Part shown: positions 25,235 to 33,113 of the stretch, in pieces | Layout of the letters: the number at the start of each line of letters is the position of its first letter | Numbering within the stretch: position 1 is the stretch's first letter | Source: Bacteroidota bacterium | GTDB lineage: Bacteria; Bacteroidota; Bacteroidia; 2-12-FULL-35-15 | Direction of reading: 5' to 3' | NCBI GenBank assembly: GCA_947479085.1 | Contig: CANJYB010000009.1 | Span: 1-64,000 of the forward strand | DNA length: 64,000 nt | Notes under the pieces: generated by a model | What the model was told of the DNA's origin: nothing | Database searches by the model: none | The model's input: only the letters and a program-made list of their open reading frames with translations | Translations under genes and position numbers: made by a program

Positions 25235-25492
25235 TTAATTTAAGGTCTCATAACTTTCTCCTCTTTTCCACTTAGCAATTAAGTCTTTTTTAGCTTCTTT
25301 AAGTTTAAGAAACGAACCAAGGAATTTCACAGGTTTTCTATTAGGATTTTCAGCATCTTCAATGTAGCAATCAAACATTCCTGATTCGTTAGGAAAATAA
25401 GAATTTTCGGGGTGCCTGATACACCATCTACCTGATGAATCGCCATCAAACATATATGTTCCGGCATCTACAATTTCAAATTTTGCTTCCAT
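25235..25492 (-). CDS. Hypothetical protein (85 residues)
   Basis: MEAKFEIVDAGTYMFDGDSS begins a small strand-rich domain with a conserved-looking GRWCIRHPENSYFPNESG segment, then a basic helix (KLKEAKKDLIAKWKRGE). No signal peptide or membrane segment. I do not recognise it. Transcribed leftward, 146 bp from the DUF2283 unit, so it may be separate. Confidence 0.6.
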   Translation of the reverse strand: MEAKFEIVDAGTYMFDGDSSGRWCIRHPENSYFPNESGMFDCYIEDAENPNRKPVKFLGSFLKLKEAKKDLIAKWKRGESYETLN

Positions 25493-25620
25493 TGCTATAG
25501 TGTTTTAATATGCAAATATAAGATATTTTGACTGTTGATTAAAAAGTTAGAAATAAAATTTGAGATTTCTAAACTCATTCGATTTATTCCTATTTTTACC
25601 ATCACTTAAACACAAATTAA

Positions 25621-25746
25621 ATGTCCTTACCAACTATTAAACAGCAAACAAAATTTTCCTTTTCTGGTCATGATTCATTTATTTGTAAGCTTTTTTGGTT
25701 AAAAAGAGGGTATAACTTTGTTGTTTTCTACAAAATTTTCGATTGA
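25621..25746 (+). pseudogene. N-terminal stump resembling DUF4007
   Basis: 41 codons: MSLPTIKQQTKFSFSGHDSF then ICKLFWLKRGYNFV and a quick stop. FSGHxxFxxxxxWLKKGYDFV is, from memory, the opening of DUF4007 proteins (about 300 residues), which are found next to DndC/PAPS-reductase-like genes. Everything after the first 35 residues is missing and the next gene begins at once in another frame. A deletion joining the stump to the following operon is the simplest reading. It could also be a functional leader ORF. Confidence 0.5.
25695..25720 (+). promoter_or_regulatory. Candidate promoter of the PAPS reductase-like operon
   Basis: TTG at 25695-25697, 15 bp, TAACTTTG at 25713-25720. The spacing is slightly short. 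It lies inside the DUF4007-like stump and shows why the TTG at 25718 is unlikely to be a start codon. Confidence 0.4.
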
Positions 25747-25762
25747 ACAAATTTATCACTTA

Positions 25763-26878
25763 ATGAAAAAGAAAGTACGTCATGTCATTGGAATTTCAGG
25801 TGGTAAAGACAGCGGAGCTTTGGGTATTTATCTTAAAGATAAATATCCGTCCTTAGATGTAGAATACTATTTTACTGATACAGGAAAAGAATTGCAGGAA
25901 ACTTATAATCTGATTAAAAATTTAGAAAGCTATTTAGGGAAAACAGTAAATAAACTGGAAGCCGCAAATAAAAGCAATGAAGACCCTTTTGACCATTACT
26001 ATAAATTGTTTGGGGGGTATCTTCCTTCATCAAATGCCCGCTGGTGTACTAAAAAATTAAAACTTGAACCTTTTGAAAATTATGTGGGTGATGATTATGT
26101 AATTTCTTACGTGGGTATTCGGGGTGATGAAGACCGTGAAGGTTATATTTCTAAAAAGCCAAACATTCAATCCATCTTCCCGTTTCGAAGAAACATCTGG
26201 AGCGAGGATGTAATTGCAAAGGTATTGAACAATGCAAATATCAAACTTATATTAGGGTATTATAAAAGCACTGTTGATGCTGATAAGTTTCAACGCATTG
26301 AAGAAATTGTTATTGAACCTATTTCAGTTAAGTTTTTGCAAGTGCAAAAACTTAATGCTTTGTTGGATTTAGGGATAAAAGAATTTAATAAAGTGGTGTA
26401 TCAGTTTATTAAAGAAAAAACAGATTATCCATTAGCGCATACCGATGAATTTCCTTTGATTGATAATGAAGATATTTTGGTGCGTGATGATATTTTTAGA
26501 ATATTGCGGGAGAGCGGAGTGGGAGTACCTGAATATTATGAAAAAATTAAATTTGAAGTGGATGGCAAAGTAGGGGAATATGCACGTAGCCGTTCCGGCT
26601 GCTATTTTTGTTTCTTTCAGCAAAAAATTGAATGGGTTTGGTTATTAGAAAATCATCCTGAGAAATTTAAGTTGGCAACCAAATACGAAAACGAAAAAGA
26701 AGGTTTTACCTGGAACCAACACGAAAGTTTAAAAGATTTAGCACACCCAAATAGAGTAGCGCAAATTAAGCGTGATTTTCTAAACAGAAAAGAGAAAGAA
26801 AAATCAGCTAAATCTCCTTATTTAATAGATATTTTGGATGATACAGAAAGTGGTAGTTGTATTAGTTGTTTTATTTAA
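25763..26878 (+). CDS. DndC/PAPS-reductase-like ATP pyrophosphatase
   Basis: 371 residues from ATG 25763. N-type ATP-pyrophosphatase fold: PP-loop SGGKDS at 12-17, then YYFTDTGKELQETY. RWCTKKLKLEPF gives C95, SGCYFC gives C280 and C283, and the last residues CISCFI give C366 and C369. Such cysteines bind an Fe-S cluster in DndC-like sulfurtransferases. These enzymes activate a substrate by adenylation for sulfur transfer; DndC modifies the DNA backbone. Length is nearer to DndC-like proteins than to assimilatory PAPS reductase (about 240). Followed after 12 bp by an HNH nuclease gene. No cysteine desulfurase is nearby. Confidence 0.85.
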   Translation: MKKKVRHVIGISGGKDSGALGIYLKDKYPSLDVEYYFTDTGKELQETYNLIKNLESYLGKTVNKLEAANKSNEDPFDHYYKLFGGYLPSSNARWCTKKLKLEPFENYVGDDYVISYVGIRGDEDREGYISKKPNIQSIFPFRRNIWSEDVIAKVLNNANIKLILGYYKSTVDADKFQRIEEIVIEPISVKFLQVQKLNALLDLGIKEFNKVVYQFIKEKTDYPLAHTDEFPLIDNEDILVRDDIFRILRESGVGVPEYYEKIKFEVDGKVGEYARSRSGCYFCFFQQKIEWVWLLENHPEKFKLATKYENEKEGFTWNQHESLKDLAHPNRVAQIKRDFLNRKEKEKSAKSPYLIDILDDTESGSCISCFI

Positions 26879-26890
26879 AATTTGGTATTT

Positions 26891-27925
26891 ATGAAATTAC
26901 CAAATTCAAAAGCCCTCCCAATAAATTTATTATCCGCTTGTTTTAACAACACCGTTGCTACCTATAAATTCTATTGGTTTCTGTCAATTCTTCAATCATT
27001 GGAAGAAGGAAAAACAAAAATTAATAAAAGAGAATTGTTTTCCAGGATGATTTCCAACGCTTGGTACACTGTAAACTATTTTCATATTTCTTTTGGTAAA
27101 CAAGATTTAATTCAACAAGCAATTCAAGTTGTAAATGCAAATGAAAATATTGCTATTGATGAAAAGTATCAAATTGTTTTTCAAGAACTTTCTACTACAA
27201 CAAATAGAATAACAGAAAAACAACTTTGGCATTTCAATAAAAATGTTCCTCATTGGTTTATGAGTCCTTGGTTTCAGAAAATGGAGAGAAACGAAATTTA
27301 TCAAGAATCACAAAATTTTAAGAATAAATGTTTGTATTCTTTATATGATGATGAAATTGTAATTAATCCCGAATGGAAAAATTATTTAATTGAAAACGCA
27401 AGAGTGCTAAAGGATTTTTGTTATTGGAATCTTGCTTTGTTTTTACAAACTAAAAATCCAAATGTTCCAGACATTCCAAACAAGTTGATTAAACCTGCAT
27501 TAAGAAGCAGTTTAACCCAACAACGAACACAGTTTTGGGATATTGTTTTAAAAGAATTAGGTTCTGTAAAATGTATATATACTGGAAAAAATCTTACCAT
27601 TGGAAATTATGCAGTTGAACATTTCATTCCTTATAATTTCGTTTCACACAATTTAATTTGGAATTTAATTCCTGCGGATAAAATATTTAATAGTTCCAAA
27701 AGTGATAAACTTCCGCCACTTGAAAAATATTTTAATTCTTTTTTTTCTTTACAAAAAACAGCAATTGAAATTGTAAAAACAAAATCTCCAAAAAACAAAT
27801 TCCTTGAAGATTATTTATCAATCTTTCCCGATACTGATTTAAGTTTTACAAAAGAAAAATACAAAGAAAGAATACAACCACTAATTACCATTGCATCAAA
27901 TAATGGTTTTGAATTTCTAAAGTGA
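26891..27925 (+). CDS. HNH endonuclease family protein
   Basis: 344 residues from ATG 26891. The N-terminal 220 residues are helical with no motif I know. The HNH core is near the C-terminus: CIYTGKNL (C228), YAVEHFIPYNFV (E243-H244), LIWNLIP (N258) and NSSKSDKLP (N267, K270). The structural CxxC zinc pair is reduced to CxxT. HNH enzymes cut DNA. Placed between an ATP pyrophosphatase and a methyltransferase gene, it would suit a modification-dependent nuclease. Much more AT-rich than its surroundings: 27361-27420 counts 17 G/C of 60, against 26 of 60 at 23041-23100. Confidence 0.85.
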   Translation: MKLPNSKALPINLLSACFNNTVATYKFYWFLSILQSLEEGKTKINKRELFSRMISNAWYTVNYFHISFGKQDLIQQAIQVVNANENIAIDEKYQIVFQELSTTTNRITEKQLWHFNKNVPHWFMSPWFQKMERNEIYQESQNFKNKCLYSLYDDEIVINPEWKNYLIENARVLKDFCYWNLALFLQTKNPNVPDIPNKLIKPALRSSLTQQRTQFWDIVLKELGSVKCIYTGKNLTIGNYAVEHFIPYNFVSHNLIWNLIPADKIFNSSKSDKLPPLEKYFNSFFSLQKTAIEIVKTKSPKNKFLEDYLSIFPDTDLSFTKEKYKERIQPLITIASNNGFEFLK

Positions 27926-28782
27926 TTCAACAAAATCAATACAACCATCTTACAGCAAAGGAAAGAGATACACTTTCCTTTCCAGCAAAACTATTATTAA
28001 ATAAAAAGGTTTTAATTGGCGATGTTTTAGATTTTGGTTGTGGCTTTGGAAAAGATGTAGAATTACTAAAAGAAAAAGAAATAAATATAGTCGGCTACGA
28101 CAAACATTATTTTCCAAAGTACCCAACAAATAAATTTGACACCATCATTTGTTTTTATGTGCTTAATGTTTTGATGCCCGAAGAACAAGCAAATGTATTA
28201 ATGGAAATCTCTCAATTACTAAAGCCAACAGGCAAAGCATACTTTGCAGTTCGCAGAGATATACAATATGAAGGATTCCGAACTCACAAAATCCATCAGA
28301 AGCAAACTTATCAATGCAATGTAAAGTTAGGTTACAAATCAATTTTCAAAAATGAAAATTGCGAATTGTATGAATACAAACATTACAACCAAATTAATAG
28401 AAAAGAAAATCCGGATTGTCCTTTTTGTAATCCAAATTCGCAAACCGAATTAATTTTAGAATCGGCTACCGTTTATGCAATCTTTGATAAATTTCCTGTA
28501 AGCAACGGACATACTCTAATAATTCCTAAAAATCATTTAAAAAATTATTTTGAACTTACCTTTAAAGAACAATCCGCCTGTTGGTTTATGTTAAACAAAG
28601 CTAAAGAAATTTTACAGAAGAAATTCAATCCTGACGGATTCAATATTGGAATAAATATTAATGAAACTGCAGGGCAAACTATTCCACACGCGCACATACA
28701 TTTAATTCCAAGATACAAAGATGATGTTAAAGAACCAAGAGGTGGAGTGAGAGGAGTGATTCCTGAAAAGAAAAACTATTAA
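27922..28782 (+). CDS. Fused class I methyltransferase - HIT domain protein
   Basis: 286 residues with GTG start in a GTGA overlap with the HNH gene stop, so tightly coupled. Residues about 1-150 form a SAM-dependent methyltransferase (VLDFGCGFGKD at about 36-45, GYDK at 58-61, FDTIICFYVLNVL at 72-84). Residues about 163-286 form a HIT nucleotide hydrolase: CPFC zinc-type opening (C166, C169), and HAHIHLIPR with the catalytic histidine triad at 256, 258 and 260. The HIT domain hydrolyses nucleotidyl-phosphoramidates such as AMP-lysine. It could clear adenylated intermediates made by the first gene (inference). The methyl target is unknown. Confidence 0.88.
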   Translation: MIQQNQYNHLTAKERDTLSFPAKLLLNKKVLIGDVLDFGCGFGKDVELLKEKEINIVGYDKHYFPKYPTNKFDTIICFYVLNVLMPEEQANVLMEISQLLKPTGKAYFAVRRDIQYEGFRTHKIHQKQTYQCNVKLGYKSIFKNENCELYEYKHYNQINRKENPDCPFCNPNSQTELILESATVYAIFDKFPVSNGHTLIIPKNHLKNYFELTFKEQSACWFMLNKAKEILQKKFNPDGFNIGININETAGQTIPHAHIHLIPRYKDDVKEPRGGVRGVIPEKKNY

Positions 28783-28812
28783 CCAATAAAACCTCAATTT
28801 AATTTCAAAATA

Positions 28813-29016
28813 TTAATTATTCCAAATATACGATAATAGTATTTCCGTGGTAAGAATTATTTTTTCAAATCCCCGGGGAGTTTCTACTTCAACAAAATAT
28901 CTCACGCCTACAAATTTATCTTTCACAAAAAGAATTTCTCCGTAATGATAGAGGTAACTTTCAAAGTATGGCATTGTGAATATTATTTTATCGCCAGATG
29001 ATAATTTAGTTTGCAT
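28813..29016 (-). CDS. Hypothetical protein (67 residues)
   Basis: A small strand-rich protein (GDKIIFTMPYFESYLYHYGE, FVGVRYFVEVE, IILTTEILLSYIW), SH3-like in pattern. No family recognised. It faces the PAPS-HNH-HIT operon tail to tail and marks the edge of the 2.5-kb repeat region. Confidence 0.5.
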   Translation of the reverse strand: MQTKLSSGDKIIFTMPYFESYLYHYGEILFVKDKFVGVRYFVEVETPRGFEKIILTTEILLSYIWNN

Positions 29017-29244
29017 GTTATGCTTTTTCTTTCCAAAAATAACGAATATATTTTTAAAATTAGCAAATAGAGTGGCAAGATGTTACAAAATAATCTGCAC
29101 GAGAGGCTCTTGCTGGCTGGTGTTTTAAAAAATGAGGTTTTTTAAAGCATTTAAAAAAACAATAAAAAATGCAGTATTAAATTATAAAACCAGGAAAGGT
29201 TTTTCACTTTTCCGGCTAAAGAAAAAGTTACCCGCACCTCGTAA

Positions 29245-29277
29245 AAAGGTACTACCTTTCCAAAAGGTAGTACCTTT
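29245..29277. repeat. Nested 33-bp palindrome, copy 1
   Basis: AAAGGTACTACCTTT, CCA, AAAGGTAGTACCTTT. The two 15-bp arms are perfect complements, and each arm is itself a near-palindrome about its centre. It borders the left end of the 21-bp array. Confidence 0.85.
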
Positions 29278-29289
29278 AAAATTCAAACC

Positions 29290-29958
29290 GTTTCATTATG
29301 GTTTCAAAACGTTTCGTTTTGGTTACATAATGTTTCATTATGTTTAAGTAATGATTTAAAACGTGATGATAATGAAAGTAAACCTGCTTACAATGAAATA
29401 GAATGAAACGATAATGAAAGTAAACCTGTTTACAACGAAATAGAATGAAACGATAATGAAAGTAAACCTGCTTACAACGAAATAGAATGAAACGATAATG
29501 AAAGTAAACCTGCTTACAATGAAATAGAATGAAACGATAATGAAAGTAAACCTGCTTACAATGAAATAGAATGAAACGATAATGAAAGTAAACCTGCTTA
29601 CAATGGTTTAAAATGAAACGATAATGAAAGTAAACCTGCTTACAACGATTTAAAATGAAACGATAATGAAAAGTAAACGAGACTAAAATGGTATAGAATG
29701 ATTAAATAATGTTTTATTTCCATTAAGTAATGGTTTATTTCAGTTAAGTAATGGTTCATTTCCATTAAGTAATGGTTTATTTCCGTTAAGTAATGGTTCG
29801 TTTCCGTTAAGTAATGATTTATTTCCGTTAAGTAACAGTTCGTTTCCGTTAAGTAATAGTTTATTTCCGTTAAGTGATAGTTCTTTTCCGTTAAGTAATG
29901 GTTTATTTCCTTTAAGTAATGGTTCGTTTCCGTTAAGTAATGGTTCATTTTTGCTCAA
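29290..29958. repeat. Continuous 21-bp-periodic array (about 32 units)
   Basis: Unit boundaries fall every 21 bp from 29290, most units ending in AAT and beginning with G. In 29374-29667 units alternate between a GAAAGTAAACCTGCTTACAA type and a GAAATAGAATGAAACGATAA type, giving a 42-bp dimer. From 29711 the unit becomes GGTTTATTTCCGTTAAGTAA, still in phase, and again alternates (TTTA versus TTCG or TTCA) as a 42-bp dimer. One unit near 29668 has a 1-bp insertion. No unique spacers are present, so it is not CRISPR. Confidence 0.85.
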
Positions 29959-29991
29959 AAAGGTGCTACCTTTCCAAAAGGTAGTACCTTT
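29959..29991. repeat. Nested 33-bp palindrome, copy 2
   Basis: AAAGGTGCTACCTTT, CCA, AAAGGTAGTACCTTT. One arm base differs from copy 1. It abuts the right end of the 21-bp array directly. Confidence 0.85.
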
Positions 29992-30239
29992 AAAAAGGCC
30001 ATAATACTCTACCTGCCCATATTCCAAATAGCTTTGCTATTTTAGTTTCCGGTTTCAAACAAGCAAAAGCAATATAAATCAGATAGCAGGAAAATAAATT
30101 TGAATTCGAATAAACCTCAATTTCCTCACAAAAAACCTAAAAATCTGGAAAAGACAATAATGTGTAGGGAATATGCTTAAAGCTTACCGGAATACATCTA
30201 AAAGCTGCTCTAATATCCAAAAAAGTGAAAGAAAAGGAT

Positions 30240-30428
30240 ATTAAAGTAACGTAAATACACTTTCCCGCCACTTTAATAGACATTCCCGACACATTAATGT
30301 CTATTAAAGTCACCGATTTGTTAATTAAGGTATAAGGAATAGACATTAACTACACCTTTAAATGTATTAAAGTAACCTGAATGGATATTAATGTAACTTA
30401 AACAGACATTAAGGCTACTTATAAATCA
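30240..30428. repeat. Second 21-bp-periodic array (nine degenerate units)
   Basis: Nine exact 21-bp steps, seven of which begin ATTAA (for example ATTAAAGTAACCTGAATGGA at 30366 and ATTAATGTAACTTAAACAGA at 30387). The consensus is unrelated to the array at 29290. It lies between palindrome copies 2 and 3. The stretch 29992-30239 between them shows no gene. Confidence 0.7.
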
Positions 30429-30596
30429 ACTCCCGTGTAATCATGGTTTTGTATCAAAATCCGGCTGAAAATCAATTCGTTTTGGGAATGGAAAAAGTAA
30501 AAATGGTTCCATAAACTACTATACAAATTTAGATTCCTTCCCGCACGTGCGGGTTTCGGAATGACAGAATCATTTGTTAGAGAGGGAGATGCTCAA

Positions 30597-30629
30597 AAAG
30601 GTACTACCTTTCCAAAAGGTAGTACCTTT
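30597..30629. repeat. Nested 33-bp palindrome, copy 3
   Basis: Identical to copy 1 over all 33 bp, and preceded by the same TGCTCAA found before copy 2. Confidence 0.85.
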
Positions 30630-30639
30630 ATACTTCATA

Positions 30640-31195
30640 CTACGAAGAGATAAGCGGCCTTTCCAAATAATTATTTTTTATTGTTTCATTAAGTGAATGT
30701 CGTGTATTACCCCTGTCAGGGTTTGGAACCCTGACAGGGGTGCAGAACAAACAAAAAGAAAACTAAAAGCCATACCCTATCCGCCTAAACCCGATTGCAG
30801 TGGAAATCCTTTTTCTTTTATCCTTCTAAAAGAAAAAGATTGAAGCGAAAAGCGGGAAGACATTAAACTACGAAGAGATAAGCGGCCTTTTCAAATAATT
30901 ATTTTTATTGTTTAGTGAAGTGAATGGGGTGTATTACCCCTGTCAGGGTTCTAAACCCTGACAGGGGTAGAACAAACAAAACTAAACTAAAAGCGATACC
31001 CCGTCAACCTAAACCCGATTGCAGTGGAAATCCTTTTTCTTTTATCCTTCTAAAAGAAAAAGATTGTAGCGTAAAGCGGGAAGACATTATACTACGAAGA
31101 GATAAGCGACCTTTTCAAATAATTATTTTTATTGTTTCGTTAAACGAATTGGGAGTATTACCCCTGTCAGGGTTCCAAACCCTGACAGGGTTGCA
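30640..31195. repeat. Three tandem copies of a 224-228-bp repeat
   Basis: Copies start with CTACGAAGAGATAAGCG at 30640, 30868 and 31092. The third stops after the central palindrome. Each contains a palindrome with 14-15-bp arms (core CCCCTGTCAGGGTT) at 30709-30741, 30936-30968 and 31160-31191. The first two also hold a hairpin CTTTTTCTTTT/AAAAGAAAAAG flanked by GATTGCAGTGGAAATCC and AAGCGGGAAGA. The same hairpin family occurs at 33114-33222. No coding sequence. Confidence 0.85.
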
Positions 31196-31375
31196 GGAAA
31201 GGGCTATAGATAAGGGATTGTAAATAACCGACTATGTGTAAAACGAAGTTTTCTATCCTTATCTTCAAAGTAATAAAACCTATGATACTATGTGTTTCAA
31301 TTTTTTCTTATTAGCTTGTAAAGAATCATTTTGAAATTAATAATCTCCTGACTTAATACCGATAGTGCTGTTTTA

Positions 31376-31406
31376 CCCCTGTCAGGGTTCCAAACCCTGA
31401 CAGGGG
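31376..31406. repeat. CCCCTGTCAGGGTT palindrome, stand-alone copy
   Basis: 14-bp perfect arms around CCA, matching the palindrome inside the tandem repeats but without their flanking sequence. Confidence 0.8.
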
Positions 31407-31466
31407 AATAAAAAAAAACAAACCCAAATTAACCCCGAAATAAATTTCCATTCCATTGCAATCTGT

Positions 31467-31474
31467 TATATTTG
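31467..31474 (+). promoter_or_regulatory. -7 promoter box for accC
   Basis: TATATTTG, exact TAnnTTTG match, 26 nt before the accC ATG. No TTG at the usual upstream distance. Confidence 0.5.
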
Positions 31475-31500
31475 TTCCCTAATAGTTTTAAGAAAAGAAG

Positions 31501-32982
31501 ATGAATAAAATACTGGTTGCAAACAGAGGAGAAATAGCGCTGAGGGTAATGCGTTCGTGCAGGGAAATGGGAATAAAAACGGTGGCAGTGTATTCGGAAG
31601 CGGATAGAAACGCGCCTTTTGTGAAATATGCGGACGAAGCAGTTTGTATAGGGCCTCCGCCTTCTAACCAGTCGTACCTGCTGGGTAATAAAATAATAGA
31701 AGTTTGCAAGCAGCTGAATGTGGATGGGATACATCCGGGCTATGGTTTTTTGTCGGAAAATGCGGAGTTTGCACAGGCTGTAAAAAAAGCAGGATTGATA
31801 TTTATTGGACCTACAGCAGAAGCCATGCGAATGATGGGGGATAAGCTATCGGCAAAGGCTGCCGCAAAAAAATATAAAATACCGATGGTTCCGGGTTCGG
31901 AAGGAGCTATTACTTCGGTAAAGGAAGGAAAGGAAGTGGCGGTGGCTACCGGTTTTCCTATCCTGATAAAAGCAAGTGCAGGGGGAGGAGGCAAGGGAAT
32001 GCGGATAGTTGAAAACATTGACGAGTTTGAAGAACAGATGAAACTGGCGGTGAGTGAGGCTACTTCGGCCTTTGGCGATGGTTCTGTTTTTATAGAACGA
32101 TATGTGGCCGGCCCGCGTCATATTGAGATACAGATATTGGGCGATACGCATGGTAACATTGTGTATTTGTTTGAGCGCGAATGTTCGATACAAAGGCGCC
32201 ACCAGAAGGTGATTGAAGAAGCTCCTTCGTCAGTACTTACTCCCGAAATACGCAAAGCGATGGGCGAATGTGCGGTGAATGTGGGCAAAGCCTGCGACTA
32301 TACCGGGGCTGGTACGGTGGAGTTTCTGCTGGATGAAAACAAGAACTTTTATTTCCTGGAAATGAATACCCGCCTGCAGGTGGAACATCCGGTGACGGAA
32401 ATGATAACGGGTGTGGATTTGGTGAAGGAACAGATAAAAGTAGCAAGGGGAGAAAAATTATCGTTTAAGCAGGAAGATTTACGGATCCATGGTCATAGCC
32501 TGGAAGTACGCGTGTATGCCGAAGACCCGGCCAATAACTTTTTACCGGACATTGGCAAACTGGTTACTTACAAGCGCCCGCAAGGGTTGGGAGTGCGAGT
32601 GGACGATGGTTTTGAAGAAGGAATGGACATTCCTATTTATTACGACCCGATGATTTCCAAGCTTATTTCGTTTGGAAAGGACAGGGAAGAGGCCATTAAC
32701 CGCATGATTCGCGCTATTGATGATTATAAAATAATAGGGGTGGAAACCACACTTCCGTTCTGTAAATTTGTTTTGAAACACCAGGCGTTTACGTCAGGTA
32801 ACTTTGATACGCATTTTATTAATCACTACTTTAAGCCGGAAATGCTTATTACCGAAAACGAGGACGAAGCCATTATTGCTGCCTTGTTTGGTGCCAAGCT
32901 GATGAATGAAAACAAGGCCAGCCTGGCAGTTAATAAGGAAGAAACTACCGAAATTTCGAAATGGAAAGCGAATAGGTTGTAA
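31501..32982 (+). CDS. accC: Biotin carboxylase subunit of acyl-CoA carboxylase
   Basis: 493 residues. N-terminal domain MNKILVANRGEIALRVMRSC with DGIHPGYGFLSENAEFA. ATP-grasp domain with KASAGGGGKGMRIV and the catalytic region FLEMNTRLQVEHPVTEMITGVDL. C-terminal biotin-carboxylase domain with GHSLEVRVYAEDP. It carboxylates the biotin of a carrier protein using ATP and bicarbonate. The C-terminal extension of about 45 residues relative to E. coli AccC (449), and the absence of accB here, leave open whether it belongs to acetyl-CoA or another acyl-CoA carboxylase. Confidence 0.93.
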   Translation: MNKILVANRGEIALRVMRSCREMGIKTVAVYSEADRNAPFVKYADEAVCIGPPPSNQSYLLGNKIIEVCKQLNVDGIHPGYGFLSENAEFAQAVKKAGLIFIGPTAEAMRMMGDKLSAKAAAKKYKIPMVPGSEGAITSVKEGKEVAVATGFPILIKASAGGGGKGMRIVENIDEFEEQMKLAVSEATSAFGDGSVFIERYVAGPRHIEIQILGDTHGNIVYLFERECSIQRRHQKVIEEAPSSVLTPEIRKAMGECAVNVGKACDYTGAGTVEFLLDENKNFYFLEMNTRLQVEHPVTEMITGVDLVKEQIKVARGEKLSFKQEDLRIHGHSLEVRVYAEDPANNFLPDIGKLVTYKRPQGLGVRVDDGFEEGMDIPIYYDPMISKLISFGKDREEAINRMIRAIDDYKIIGVETTLPFCKFVLKHQAFTSGNFDTHFINHYFKPEMLITENEDEAIIAALFGAKLMNENKASLAVNKEETTEISKWKANRL

Positions 32983-33012
32983 TTGTTTTTGCGCAACCTT
33001 ACTTACCAATTT

Positions 33013-33062
33013 CGTCATTGCGAGGAACGAAGCAATCTCTATAATGTCCTTTCGCAATGACG
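33013..33062. repeat. CGTCATTGCGA palindromic repeat
   Basis: Perfect 11-bp arms CGTCATTGCGA (33013-33023) and TCGCAATGACG (33052-33062). The AGGAACGAAGCAATCTC that follows the left arm is a motif I know to be widespread in intergenic DNA of this phylum. Confidence 0.65.
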
Positions 33063-33113
33063 TTGATTTTATTTTTCAGAACTGACTTTTAGACTTACAA
33101 TAATTTTTTTTAT

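Noticed and set aside
29132-29347. 71-codon plus-strand frame before the array
   Set aside because: It runs through the nested palindrome and the first array units, is highly basic with no plausible fold, and is best explained by stop-free repeats.
29360-29697. CRISPR array suggested by regular 42-bp repeats
   Set aside because: The whole 42-bp unit repeats with no unique spacers, units alternate as 21-bp dimers, and no cas genes are present.
30924-31223. 99-codon plus-strand frame in the tandem repeat
   Set aside because: It spans repeat units and palindromes, and the equivalent frames in sister copies are broken.
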